Source: a bacterium (GTDB lineage Bacteria > Krumholzibacteriota > Krumholzibacteriia > JACNKJ01). From it: a stretch of 64,000 nucleotides of DNA. The position numbers and the translations under genes are program-made. The notes beneath the pieces are model-generated. The model searched no databases. It was not told the origin of the DNA and saw only the letters and a list, made by a program, of their open reading frames with translations. Where the stretch lies: NCBI GenBank assembly GCA_024231955.1, contig JAAEPZ010001044.1, positions 62,001 to 126,000 on the forward strand. Reading direction: 5' to 3'. Each line of letters starts with the position of its first letter. The stretch's first letter is position 1. Positions 1 through 8,831 of the stretch are shown here, piece by piece.

Positions 1-37
1 TCAGGACACCCTCATCTCCGTTGATTGCAGATCCGGC

Positions 38-1084
38 TCATCCGACGAGAGGCTTGTATATCTCCATCTTCCTCTTCGCCTCGATGAAACTGTTGTCCTT
101 GTCGTATGCTTGCCGGAAGTGGTCGTAGGCCTTTTCATACTGGTATTCATCCATGTATTTCAGCCCGAGGGAGTAGAGCTTGGCGGCATCCATATCGGTA
201 GTGGCCGACTCCTGGATTGCGGTTTCCATCTGATCCGTGATGACCAGATCGAGCTTTTCCGCAATGGCTTTGACGAGCTTCTTCTCCATCTCGACGAAAG
301 CCGGTCTCCCCTCCATGTCGGCCGAGGTGATGATCTCCGAGGTCTCGACATTCACCACCCGCACGACCATCCTCGCATCTTTGCGTCCGATCTGCGCTAT
401 GCTTCCGAACACCATGAGCTGGGCTCCGAGCATCTTGCCGACTCTGACCCCCGTAGCCTGATCGATCCTCCCCTCCTCGGACAGCTTGACCTCTTTGAGC
501 AGATGGTCGATCTTGTCGCGCTCGACCAGCTTGAGGTCGGTGAAGCGGGAGAAGTCGTACTCGAAGAAGTCGGCGAGAGCCTTGCTCAGATCGCCCAGTT
601 CCTCTTTGTATTTGCCAATCGAGAAGTTGTCGAACTCCATGATCGCAATCGTCTGAATTTCGGGATCCTGATCGCTCGGGCAGACAAGGAGCTCTTTGGC
701 CTGACAGAGTTCATACCATTTGGATCTCAATTCGCTCGGCCACATCTCCCTGGGCAGATCGACGAGACAATGGCCGATATGCGAGATGTCCTGAAGGTAG
801 CCGAATGCCTCCCTCTTGTACCTCTGCCCCTTGGCGTAGGTGATGATGCTTTTGATCTCGAGGATCGCGATGTTGTCGTTTGGGGTCAGATCCCGCCGGG
901 ACAGGAGTTCGTTCGTGATCGCCAATCCCGTCTCGAATTCTCCGTCGAAATAGACATCAACCGCCTCCGCCAGCTTTTCGGCAATGACGCTTTCCGATGC
1001 CGACGCTGGACGGGATGTCTGGAGAGAGAGAGGTGAGATGATCAGAAGAGACAATAGGATCGTAAAAAGGAATAACCGCTTCAT
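38..1084 (-). CDS. Exported CsgG/LpoB-like protein with C-terminal TPR
   Basis: 348 aa. An N-terminal signal peptide (KR, then a hydrophobic stretch to about residue 25) directs it to the envelope. Residues about 145-285 form a CsgG/LpoB-like alpha/beta domain: 'IAIMEFDN', 'LKLVERDKIDHLLKE', 'GKMLGAQLMVFGSI' and 'VRVVNVETSEII' match the usual order of that family, in which the domain senses or assembles envelope structures. The last 50 residues look like a TPR pair. There is no lipobox Cys, so it is probably periplasmic. The start is ATG with GGGAGG 7 nt upstream. It lies 46 nt after the kinase gene on the same strand, so the two are probably co-transcribed. The precise role is unknown. Confidence 0.75.
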   Translation of the reverse strand: MKRLFLFTILLSLLIISPLSLQTSRPASASESVIAEKLAEAVDVYFDGEFETGLAITNELLSRRDLTPNDNIAILEIKSIITYAKGQRYKREAFGYLQDISHIGHCLVDLPREMWPSELRSKWYELCQAKELLVCPSDQDPEIQTIAIMEFDNFSIGKYKEELGDLSKALADFFEYDFSRFTDLKLVERDKIDHLLKEVKLSEEGRIDQATGVRVGKMLGAQLMVFGSIAQIGRKDARMVVRVVNVETSEIITSADMEGRPAFVEMEKKLVKAIAEKLDLVITDQMETAIQESATTDMDAAKLYSLGLKYMDEYQYEKAYDHFRQAYDKDNSFIEAKRKMEIYKPLVG

Positions 1085-1130
1085 GAGGCGCCTCCCGATT
1101 TTGAAGTGGAGCTAATCGCCGAATCCTAAA

Positions 1131-2615
1131 CTACTGCTCAAAATTGTGCGATACTTTTGTCGTCTTGTCGCTGGTGACCGTGACCGTTTCAGTATGGACC
1201 CGTTCCTGGCCATTCACAACCTTGACTATGCGGACCGTGTATTGCCCCGGGGGGCGTTCAAAACTGAACGGGGTCAGTTCGCTCTGGCGCTCCCCGTTGA
1301 TGAAGACGGCGGCGAAGCCCGGTCTGGATGAAACCAGCAGGATCCCCGGCTCAACGACGCGCGCAACGGGCTCTTCTCTCACGGCTGGCCGCTCGGCTCC
1401 GGTCGTCGATTCCGCCCTGCCTGGTTCGGCGTCAGGCGGGGGCGGTGAGATCGGATCCGCTCCGTCCCCGGACGGAACGATATCCTCGGACACCGTCGTA
1501 TCCGCCATGGTCGCTCCTGGCTCAAGTATGGTGTCCGATCGGTCCCCTCCCGGAGGGGCATCCACTCCGCCGAACAGAACCCTGAGACCGAATATCGCCA
1601 CAGCAGATACGAACGCAACACCGATGACTGTTCCGGCAATCTTGCCGAAACCTCTTTTGCCGTTGCGGCCGTCTCCGCCGGCGACCGCTCTCGAGGTCCG
1701 GGGGATTTCCGGCTGCTTCTTGGAGGTGGGGGGATCAGGGGCAATCGGTTCGGGCACGACAGCGGCCATCGTCTCCGGCGCGGGGCCACCGCCGACGTCA
1801 TCCTGCCCTGTGGATCTCCTCAAGAGCTCCGTGCGCATCTCATCAATGGACGAGAACCGCGCTTCGGGATCCTTGGCGATGGCTTTCAGGATGATGTCGT
1901 CGAACTCTCGGGATATGTCCTCTCTCAAGCTGGAGGGAACCGGCGGCTCATCGAACATCTTGGCATCGCGCAGGACGAACTCGTTGTCCCCCTTGAAGGG
2001 GAGCTCTCCTGCGATCAATCTGTAGAGCAGCGTGCCCACGGCGTAGATATCGCACTTCGAATAATCAAGATCCTCCCCCCCCGTGAACTGCTCCGGGGCC
2101 ATGTATTCGGGAGTTCCGGTCGCGGTCCCTACAATCGTCATCTGGGGATCCGCTTTGCCTTTCGCGATACCGAAATCGATGATCTTCAGGACGCCACCCT
2201 TGTCGAACATGATGTTACCCGGCTTGAGGTCGCGGTGGTAGATTTGCCGCGAATGGGCCGGAGCCAGACCGGCAAGCAGATCGGTAATTATCTTGAGGAC
2301 TTCGGGGATGGAGAAGCTCCCCTCCCTCTCGATCATCTCCTCGAGCGACAGCCCGTCGATATGCTCCATGGCGATCACGAGTTCATCCTCGTGTTCGAAG
2401 AAATGCCGGATCTGACAGATGTTCGGATTGCCGTCGAGGAGGGCGAGTTTGTCCGCCTCCTGCATGAAGCGGTCGGCGTGCTGAGAATTCGACAGTACCT
2501 TCAGGACTACCTTGAGATTGGGGACGTCCTTGTGGGTGGCCAGATAGACCTTGGCCATGCCGCCGACGCCTATCTGTTTGAGTATGATGTAATTCCCGAT
2601 CTGTCGTTCGGCCAT
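1131..2615 (-). CDS. Membrane-anchored Ser/Thr protein kinase with PEGA domain
   Basis: 494 aa, Hanks-type (PknB-like) kinase. The Gly-rich loop GVGGMAKVY lies near residue 17, followed by the invariant Lys (VVLKVL), HRDLKPGN near 125, the DFG of IDFGIAKG near 150 and GTPEYMAPEQ in the activation segment, so all catalytic residues are present. A Pro-rich linker follows, then one membrane span (about 333-355), a second Pro/Glu-rich linker and a PEGA domain (SRPGFAAVFINGE ... PPGQYTVRI) that should lie outside the cytoplasmic membrane. ATG at 2615 is chosen over the in-frame TTG three bases upstream because GGAGGG sits 6 nt before it. It is upstream of, and likely co-transcribed with, the CsgG-like gene. 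Confidence 0.93.
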   Translation of the reverse strand: MAERQIGNYIILKQIGVGGMAKVYLATHKDVPNLKVVLKVLSNSQHADRFMQEADKLALLDGNPNICQIRHFFEHEDELVIAMEHIDGLSLEEMIEREGSFSIPEVLKIITDLLAGLAPAHSRQIYHRDLKPGNIMFDKGGVLKIIDFGIAKGKADPQMTIVGTATGTPEYMAPEQFTGGEDLDYSKCDIYAVGTLLYRLIAGELPFKGDNEFVLRDAKMFDEPPVPSSLREDISREFDDIILKAIAKDPEARFSSIDEMRTELLRRSTGQDDVGGGPAPETMAAVVPEPIAPDPPTSKKQPEIPRTSRAVAGGDGRNGKRGFGKIAGTVIGVAFVSAVAIFGLRVLFGGVDAPPGGDRSDTILEPGATMADTTVSEDIVPSGDGADPISPPPPDAEPGRAESTTGAERPAVREEPVARVVEPGILLVSSRPGFAAVFINGERQSELTPFSFERPPGQYTVRIVKVVNGQERVHTETVTVTSDKTTKVSHNFEQ

Positions 2616-2706
2616 CAAGCACCCTCCGGTTGCTGTATGGTGCTCATCAAATACGATTTCAGGGAAGGTGTCAAACGGTTAGATGTGCCGACTTGCGGAT
2701 ATGAAA

Positions 2707-2774
2707 AGCCTGCAGAGGATGTTCTCCCGGGCCGGCGTCGTTACGCGAGCCGAGGGGATCATCATCTGCAGGCT
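2707..2774. repeat. Inverted repeat between hdrD-like and kinase genes
   Basis: Perfect 10-bp arms AGCCTGCAGA (2707-2716) and TCTGCAGGCT (2765-2774) enclose 48 nt in the 182-nt gap upstream of the kinase and downstream of the oxidoreductase. It could be a long-loop terminator or a regulatory structure. There is no T-tract, so the function is open. Nothing coding is seen in the gap. Confidence 0.35.
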
Positions 2775-2797
2775 ACCAGGCAATCCGAGCAGTCGAC

Positions 2798-4876
2798 CTA
2801 CTCGCAGGCCTCGTCCAGTATCTCGGCGATATCCAGAGCCGCCACGGACTCGACCTTGTCGTGCGCCTTGATCCCATCCTCCATCATCGTCAGACAGAAG
2901 GGGCAGGCCACGCAGATCTTGTCTGCGCCCGTGTCGATGGCCTCGCGCGCCCGCACCTCGTTGATGCGCGAGCCGATGGTCTCCTCCATCCACATCCTGC
3001 CGCCGCCCGCGCCGCAGCAGAAGCCCTTCTCCAGCTTCCGGTCCATCTCGACGATGTCGTCGGCCGCGGCGCTCAGAACGTCGCGCGGGGCGTCGTAGAT
3101 GTCGTTGTGGCGCCCCAGGTAGCAACTGTCGTGATAGGTCAGCTTGCCGGCGATGGACTTGTTCGGCTTGAGTTTGCCGCTCCGCAGCAGCTCGGCCAGG
3201 AACTCGCTGTGGTGAATCACCTCGTACTCGCCGCCGAAGTCGGGATACTCGTTCTTGATCGTGTTGAAGCAGTGGGGACAGGCCGTGATCACCCTCTTGA
3301 CCCCCTTGGCGTTGAAGGTGTCCACGTTTGCCTGCACCTGCATCGCGCCCAGGTACTCGTTGCCGAGTCGGCGCGCCGAATCGCCGCAGCACTTCTCCTC
3401 CTGACCCAGGATGGCGAAACTCACGCCCGCCTTGGTCAGCAACCGGGCGATGGCCTGGCTGATCTTCATGGTTCTGTCATCGAAGCTGCCGGAGCAGCCG
3501 ACGAAGAACAGGTATTCCGCATCCGGCTTTTCGGCGAAGGTCGGCACGTTCAGACCCTCGGCCCAGTTGGCGCGGTCGGTGTAGGGGATCTGCCACGGGT
3601 TGCTGTTGGTCTCCATGTTGCGGAAGGCCAACTGCACTTCGGGTGCGATGGCCGACTGCATCATCACCAGGCTCCGGCGCAGATCGACGATCTCGGTAAT
3701 ATGTTCGTTGAAAACGGGACATGCGTTTTCGCAGGCGCCGCAGGTGGTGCAGGCCCAGATAGCTTCGGGATCAAGGACATCGCCGATCAATGTCTTGCCT
3801 GCGGCTTCGGGCGCACCCTCCTTGAGCTCACCCTTGCCGTCGATGAGCGCCTTGTTCTTGACCAGGATATGCTCCTTGACATGGTGCATCAGGCCGGACG
3901 GGGTAAGCGGTTTGTCGGTGTTGAAGGCCGGACACTCGTTCTGGCAGCGGCCGCATTCGGTGCAGGCGAGATGGTCGAGGATCTGTTTCCAGGTGTAGTC
4001 GGCGATCTCATCCTTGCCGAACTTGGTGGCGGTCTCGTCCGTGAAGTCGATCGGCACCAGGTGCGCGTTCGGCTGATCGGGCATCCGCTTGAAGTAGAAG
4101 TTGGGCAGAGCCATCAGCAGATGCAGATGCTTGCTGTAGGGGATGTAGATCAGGAAACCAAGGATCAACAGCGTATGGATCCACCAGAACGCCGAAATCA
4201 TGGAGCTCAGACATGCGGGCGTACATTTCGTGAATAACGAAGCGAACAGCATGGCGATCGGCGACCAGGCGAGGGAGGCGGGGATATGGAAGCCCGCCAT
4301 CAGCTTGAGCAGCGGCGGCATGCCGGTGTGGTGTTCGTGAATGGCCAGTGTCCCCTCGACACCCCGGGCCAGCCACTGGAAGATCACCAGTGCGAAGATC
4401 CAGCATAGGATCAGCAATGCGTCTTTGGCGCAGGCGGGGTCATCGCTCTGCAGACGTTTCGGCTTGACGATGAAGCGACGGATCAGGGCAACGATGATGG
4501 CTATGATCACCAGCACGCCGAAGGTGTCCAGCAGCAGGCCGAAGAGAGCGTAGCAGGTCTGGCCACAGATCCATTCGTAGGAGAAACCGGCGACGAAGCC
4601 GCGGATGAATGTCTCCAGCGTACCCAGGCTGAGGAATATGAAGCCCCAGAAGATGGCGAAATGCCCCAGGCCCGAAGGCTCTTTCAGGACACTGAACTGC
4701 CCGAAGAAATACTTGAAGATGTTGGCGGTCCGTTCACCCCGGCGATCAAAACGATCCTCGGGCTTACCGAGTTTGATCACCTGAATCAGGCGACGTACGC
4801 TCCAGCCGAAAAAGGCCAGGGAGGCCAGCAGGATGACTCCAAAAATCAGATTGGTCGGGAATTCTCCGGGCAGCAT
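2798..4876 (-). CDS. NarI/HdrD-type membrane-bound iron-sulfur oxidoreductase
   Basis: 692 aa fusion. Residues 1-270 carry about six membrane spans of the NarI/DsrM/HdrE type (quinone/heme b side). Two [4Fe-4S] motifs follow (CTECGRCQNECP near 303, CTTCGACENACP near 370), then two cysteine-rich CCG domains of the HdrD/GlcF type: EEKCCGDSARR near 495 with CPHCFNTI near 533, and DSCYLGRH near 582 with FCCGAGGG near 618 and CPFC near 658. Such proteins move electrons between the quinone pool and a disulfide or flavoprotein partner; the substrate cannot be told from sequence. The start ATG 4876 has AAAGGAG about 7 nt upstream; the in-frame GTG at 4891 lies inside that ribosome-binding site and is rejected. 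It is a single gene with no EtfAB or HdrABC beside it. Confidence 0.88.
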   Translation of the reverse strand: MLPGEFPTNLIFGVILLASLAFFGWSVRRLIQVIKLGKPEDRFDRRGERTANIFKYFFGQFSVLKEPSGLGHFAIFWGFIFLSLGTLETFIRGFVAGFSYEWICGQTCYALFGLLLDTFGVLVIIAIIVALIRRFIVKPKRLQSDDPACAKDALLILCWIFALVIFQWLARGVEGTLAIHEHHTGMPPLLKLMAGFHIPASLAWSPIAMLFASLFTKCTPACLSSMISAFWWIHTLLILGFLIYIPYSKHLHLLMALPNFYFKRMPDQPNAHLVPIDFTDETATKFGKDEIADYTWKQILDHLACTECGRCQNECPAFNTDKPLTPSGLMHHVKEHILVKNKALIDGKGELKEGAPEAAGKTLIGDVLDPEAIWACTTCGACENACPVFNEHITEIVDLRRSLVMMQSAIAPEVQLAFRNMETNSNPWQIPYTDRANWAEGLNVPTFAEKPDAEYLFFVGCSGSFDDRTMKISQAIARLLTKAGVSFAILGQEEKCCGDSARRLGNEYLGAMQVQANVDTFNAKGVKRVITACPHCFNTIKNEYPDFGGEYEVIHHSEFLAELLRSGKLKPNKSIAGKLTYHDSCYLGRHNDIYDAPRDVLSAAADDIVEMDRKLEKGFCCGAGGGRMWMEETIGSRINEVRAREAIDTGADKICVACPFCLTMMEDGIKAHDKVESVAALDIAEILDEACE

Positions 4877-5303
4877 CGCGACTCCTTTCACACGTTTTCA
4901 GGATTGCCATCAGGCTACCCGGCGACGATGGGAGCTGCAAGTCAAAACCGCAATCATGTAGCGATAAATGCATATAGGGCAACCACTTTCCCGGCTTGCC
5001 TCAATTTCTGCGGCAAAGTGTGCTTAGGGGGCCGATCTCCATCCGACCACCTGCATCATAACCGCAGGTATCCTACCTCGACAGGATGGATCGACGCCGC
5101 TCGCCCCGTGCGGCGGAATCCGGTGTGTGACGGGTCGATCCCTGCGGTATGCAGATCCGGCAATCGGCCATACCCCCACCACCCTCCACATCAGCCGTGA
5201 CGGCCGGTACGGAGTTCGCGGATCTCCTCGACGTTTTCAGGGTCGTACACGCGTGCAGTCCGGCCGTGTCTCCGGCAGGCGTTCATGGACTGACCGCGAG
5301 AGG
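4877..5303. other. Intergenic region, no gene seen
   Basis: 427 nt upstream of the oxidoreductase and downstream of the LVIVD-repeat gene. Open frames here are short or run through neighbours and lack coding character and ribosome-binding sites. A short hairpin, CTGACC/GGTCAG (5290-5307), overlaps the stop of the LVIVD-repeat gene and could be a weak terminator. No clear promoter was recognised. Confidence 0.5.
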
Positions 5304-8300
5304 TCAGCGCACCAGTGTCATCTTCCGGGTTTGCGAAAAGCCCCCTGTCTCCAGCGTGCAAAAATAGAGACCCGAACTCATCTCCGCACCCTGCCTGTTC
5401 CTGCCGTGCCAGATCGAATTCTGGCTGCCCGCAGGCAGGAGCTCATCGTCGATGAGATGCAACACGAGGCGTCCCGCCGCATCGTATACGGTCAGACTCA
5501 CGCGGCTGGCGACGGGCAGGTCGAAACTGATCAGCGTCGTCGGATTGAACGGATTGGGCAGGCACTGATGCAGGGCATACCGCATGGGCAGGTTCTCCGG
5601 TGCGGTCGTGGCGCCGGCCACGGTTGCGGCCCCGCTTTCGTTGCCGGAGAGGTCGCTGGCCGTGAGATGGAAGTATGGTAATGCGTGGCCCGTGATCTCC
5701 ATGTCGATCCCCGTACTGTACCCGATGATCTCCTCGCTCCCGTCCAGATGATCCACCTGCGAGCCGTAGATGGTGAAGAAACCGAAGTCCTCCTCGTCGG
5801 CCTCCTCCCAGACAAGCAGTGTGGGTGTCTCCCGGCGGAAGTTCACAGGCACGGCCGGTGCGAGGTTGTCCACCGAGTAACCGGCGATAACGGCGGAATC
5901 GTAGAAGGTGTACGGATCGGTGGTGGTGGAGCGGATGAAGAAGAGCGATTCGATCAGGCCATCGTCGATGGTGGAATCGGCCAGTGTCGGCGCCACCACC
6001 GAGTAGGTCTCCTCTCCGTGTGCGGGGACGGTCGCGATGAAGTCCCACTCTCCGTCGGGCCAACGCTCGCCACCCGTCGCCCTCCTGCCGCGGTCATCGA
6101 TTCTGCGGTAGATCTCGTAGCCCGTGATCGGCGTGGTGGAGCCCTGCATGTCGAATCCGCTGCGCAGCCAACTCAAGCGCACCTGTCCGCCCTGATCGTT
6201 GGGGATATCCGCAATCGTCTCGATCTCGCCGGAGGCGAGCAGCCACTTGATATCCAATCTGCGGCAAGCCGGATTGATCCCGGTCTCGCCGACGATGTGT
6301 TCCGAGCGCCATTTCAGGGAATACCCCCAACCCTCGGCGAACAGCCACCGGTCCTGATTCTCGACCGGCAGCCAGATATAGCCGTTGGTTGTGCTGACCT
6401 CCCAATTGATGTGGTCATCCTGCTGGGTCGAAAGACGCAGGGCGGCGATGATATTCGCGCTGTTGCAGATGATTGAGGATTGAGCGCTCCTGTTCTCGCT
6501 GTCGAAGTCGCCTTGCAGCAGGCTGTAGACCTCGAAACCCTCGGCCATGAAGTCGCTGGTGCAGATCAGGGCATCGCCGATCAGGCAGAGGTCCTGACCG
6601 CGCAGGCTGCTGTTCGCAGTGCCCTGTCGGATTGGATTTGCGGGATCGGTGATATCTATAACCTCAATGTCATCGGTGCAGCTGAATATCCGATTGCCGG
6701 CGACGGCAATGTCGTTCGGGGGATAGCTCTCCACCTGACTAAGGTTGTTGCCGGTCTCAGCGTCGAAGATGTACAGCCCTCTGGTGTTGACGCCCGCGAA
6801 CACCAGGCCATCGGCGACCTCCACCGATGTGCAGTGATAGCTCCCGAAGTAGCAGTCCTCAATCTGGACCGGGTTGGCGGGGTCGCTGATGTCGAGAATG
6901 TGCACTTTCGTGGATGCGCCTACATAAGCCCTGTCACCCACGACCTCGGTATCCGAGCCGGATGCGGAGGCGAAAGTGCCGAGATGGGTCGGTGCAGTGG
7001 GATCGCTGATATCGTAGATGAGCAGATCGTCATTCGTGATGAAGGCCAGTGTCCCCTCCACCTCGATATCTGCGCCGACGCCCGCGCCGACATGGGCACC
7101 CAGGCGCGAGGGGTGGACAAGGTCCGTGACATCGAGGATGTAAAGGCTGTCGGCGGCGGCGATACAGGCGGTGTTGCCGGAAACCGCGACGGCCTGCGTG
7201 TCGAATCCGGGATAGGTACCGACCAGAGATGGCGAACCGATATCGGAGATGTCGTAAATCGAGAACAAACCGTTGACGCCCAGGAGGGCATGGTCGCCCT
7301 CGACCTCCACATTGGTGCAGGCGGATCCGGTGAGGGCCGAACCGATCTGAAGCGGGATGCGTGTTCCGGCAAACTCATAGACCTCGAATCCGGCGATGTA
7401 GTCGGCGGCATAGACATGGTTGCCGACGGCGAGCAGTGCGCAGGTGGCGGTGGCGTCGATCCGCTCCAGAACCGTTGGCGCTTCCGGATCGGTGATGTCG
7501 GCAATGATCAACCCTGCGGTATAGTCAGCGATGAACAGGTGATTGCCGAGGGCATGGACGTCCATGGTCACGCTGGTCGGAGATACGGAACCGACGATGA
7601 CGGGATTGACGGGGTTGCCGATATCAATGACCTGCACACCGGCGGAGTAATCGGCCACGAAGAGATATTCGCCGTGCAGGGCGAGACTGCGGGCGCTGGT
7701 CGTGGGTCGCCCACCGATCTGTACGGGTGCCGCCGGGTCTGCGACATCAACGATAGCGATTCCGGAATTATGACAGGCTACATACAGCAGATTGCCTGCA
7801 ATCGCCAGGTCGCGGGTATTGCCGCTCATGGCCAAGGTGCCGAGGAGTGACGGGGTGGCGGGATCGGTAATGTCGATCACCGAGATGCCGCCGTTGTCGT
7901 TCGCCGAATAGAGGCGATCTCCATCGACGCAAAGCGCGAAGCATAAGCCTGGGAGATTCACGTCGCCAACCATTACCGGACTGGTCGGATTGCCGACGTC
8001 GTAAACGTAGATTTTGGCGTCTGCAGCGACGTAGAGGAGCCTGCCCGCCAGGGCGACCGCGCGGGTCATAGCTCCCGGCGAAAAAACAAATACCTGAAGC
8101 GGGTTCTCGGGGTCGGTGATGTCGACGATCGCAACCCCCCCGGCGTTGCAGGCCAAATACGCGAGATTGCCGGCGACGGCAAGTTTGATCGGATTGCCCG
8201 GTGTGGCCAGAGCGCCCACCAGGGAGCGTTCGAACGGATACAGCCTGAGTTCCCCTGCGGCGGTATCCCAGTCGAGGGTCGTGGCGGCTGCATCCATGTA

Positions 8301-8399
8301 GTCCTGAGTGGTGAAGTCCTCAATGAATGTGTTGGCCGCCGCGACGGGCAATGACAATACGAGGAGAAGGGCCGCAATGAGGATATGCCTTCCTGACAT
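5304..8399 (-). CDS. Exported LVIVD-repeat protein with T9SS-like C-terminal sorting domain
   Basis: 1031 aa. A signal peptide is followed by about a dozen LVIVD repeats of roughly 40 residues, each with a core like 'VDITDPxNPxxxG', 'AVAGNLAYVA' or 'ISVIDITDP'; such repeats build beta-propellers and sit on cell surfaces or in secreted proteins. A middle region (about 640-940) has fibronectin-like stretches. The C-terminus is a FlgD-Ig/T9SS-like sorting domain: LPNPFNPTTLISF, VYDAAGRLV, SGLYFCTL, RKMTLVR end. Start ATG 8399 is preferred over ATG 8405 because AAAGGA is 7 nt from the former and only 1 nt from the latter. The ligand or enzyme role is unknown; it is a single gene between unrelated neighbours. 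Confidence 0.88.
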   Translation of the reverse strand: MSGRHILIAALLLVLSLPVAAANTFIEDFTTQDYMDAAATTLDWDTAAGELRLYPFERSLVGALATPGNPIKLAVAGNLAYLACNAGGVAIVDITDPENPLQVFVFSPGAMTRAVALAGRLLYVAADAKIYVYDVGNPTSPVMVGDVNLPGLCFALCVDGDRLYSANDNGGISVIDITDPATPSLLGTLAMSGNTRDLAIAGNLLYVACHNSGIAIVDVADPAAPVQIGGRPTTSARSLALHGEYLFVADYSAGVQVIDIGNPVNPVIVGSVSPTSVTMDVHALGNHLFIADYTAGLIIADITDPEAPTVLERIDATATCALLAVGNHVYAADYIAGFEVYEFAGTRIPLQIGSALTGSACTNVEVEGDHALLGVNGLFSIYDISDIGSPSLVGTYPGFDTQAVAVSGNTACIAAADSLYILDVTDLVHPSRLGAHVGAGVGADIEVEGTLAFITNDDLLIYDISDPTAPTHLGTFASASGSDTEVVGDRAYVGASTKVHILDISDPANPVQIEDCYFGSYHCTSVEVADGLVFAGVNTRGLYIFDAETGNNLSQVESYPPNDIAVAGNRIFSCTDDIEVIDITDPANPIRQGTANSSLRGQDLCLIGDALICTSDFMAEGFEVYSLLQGDFDSENRSAQSSIICNSANIIAALRLSTQQDDHINWEVSTTNGYIWLPVENQDRWLFAEGWGYSLKWRSEHIVGETGINPACRRLDIKWLLASGEIETIADIPNDQGGQVRLSWLRSGFDMQGSTTPITGYEIYRRIDDRGRRATGGERWPDGEWDFIATVPAHGEETYSVVAPTLADSTIDDGLIESLFFIRSTTTDPYTFYDSAVIAGYSVDNLAPAVPVNFRRETPTLLVWEEADEEDFGFFTIYGSQVDHLDGSEEIIGYSTGIDMEITGHALPYFHLTASDLSGNESGAATVAGATTAPENLPMRYALHQCLPNPFNPTTLISFDLPVASRVSLTVYDAAGRLVLHLIDDELLPAGSQNSIWHGRNRQGAEMSSGLYFCTLETGGFSQTRKMTLVR

Positions 8400-8831
8400 G
8401 GTCATATCCTTTACGATGTCGGCATCGCTGCAAATGCCGGGTTGTCCGCTTGGAATGCAATAATGGAATCATACCAGATGCGATTGTCGGATGATACAGC
8501 TGGAACTTCACGGAATAACTGAGGTAGAGATCGGGGATGACACTTTCGCGCCCACCCTACTAGTCGATGGCTTCATCACCACGCAATCTTTCCCGAAAAC
8601 CGCCGGTTCACTTGCAGAAGTGAGTCATGCGGTTGTTTTGCGTTCAATCCTGCAGATGATCGTCAACAGTCTCCCCCTCCGGTTGGAGTACACCCCCTGC
8701 GGGTGCGGTTTTCGGCATTGCCCTCATGGGTCTGCTTGAAACCGATTCTCCTCGACACACCGGCAGGAGATATCCGGTTGGCATCGTCCTGCAGATACCG
8801 GATCGGCAAATCACATTAACGAGGAGAGAAA
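8400..8831. other. Divergent intergenic region, no gene seen
   Basis: 432 nt between two divergently transcribed exported-protein genes. An 82-codon plus-strand frame (8491-8739) lacks a ribosome-binding site and recognisable motifs and is not called. ATCCGGT (8772-8778) and ACCGGAT (8797-8803) form a 7-bp inverted repeat with an 18-nt loop in the likely leader of the rightward gene. No confident promoter was found. Confidence 0.5.

Noticed and set aside
4661..5200. 179-codon plus-strand frame upstream of the LVIVD gene end
   Set aside because: Begins antisense to the iron-sulfur oxidoreductase and has no coding character in the intergenic part.
8491..8739. 82-codon plus-strand frame between exported-protein genes
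   Set aside because: No ribosome-binding site, no motif, no neighbour suggesting an operon.
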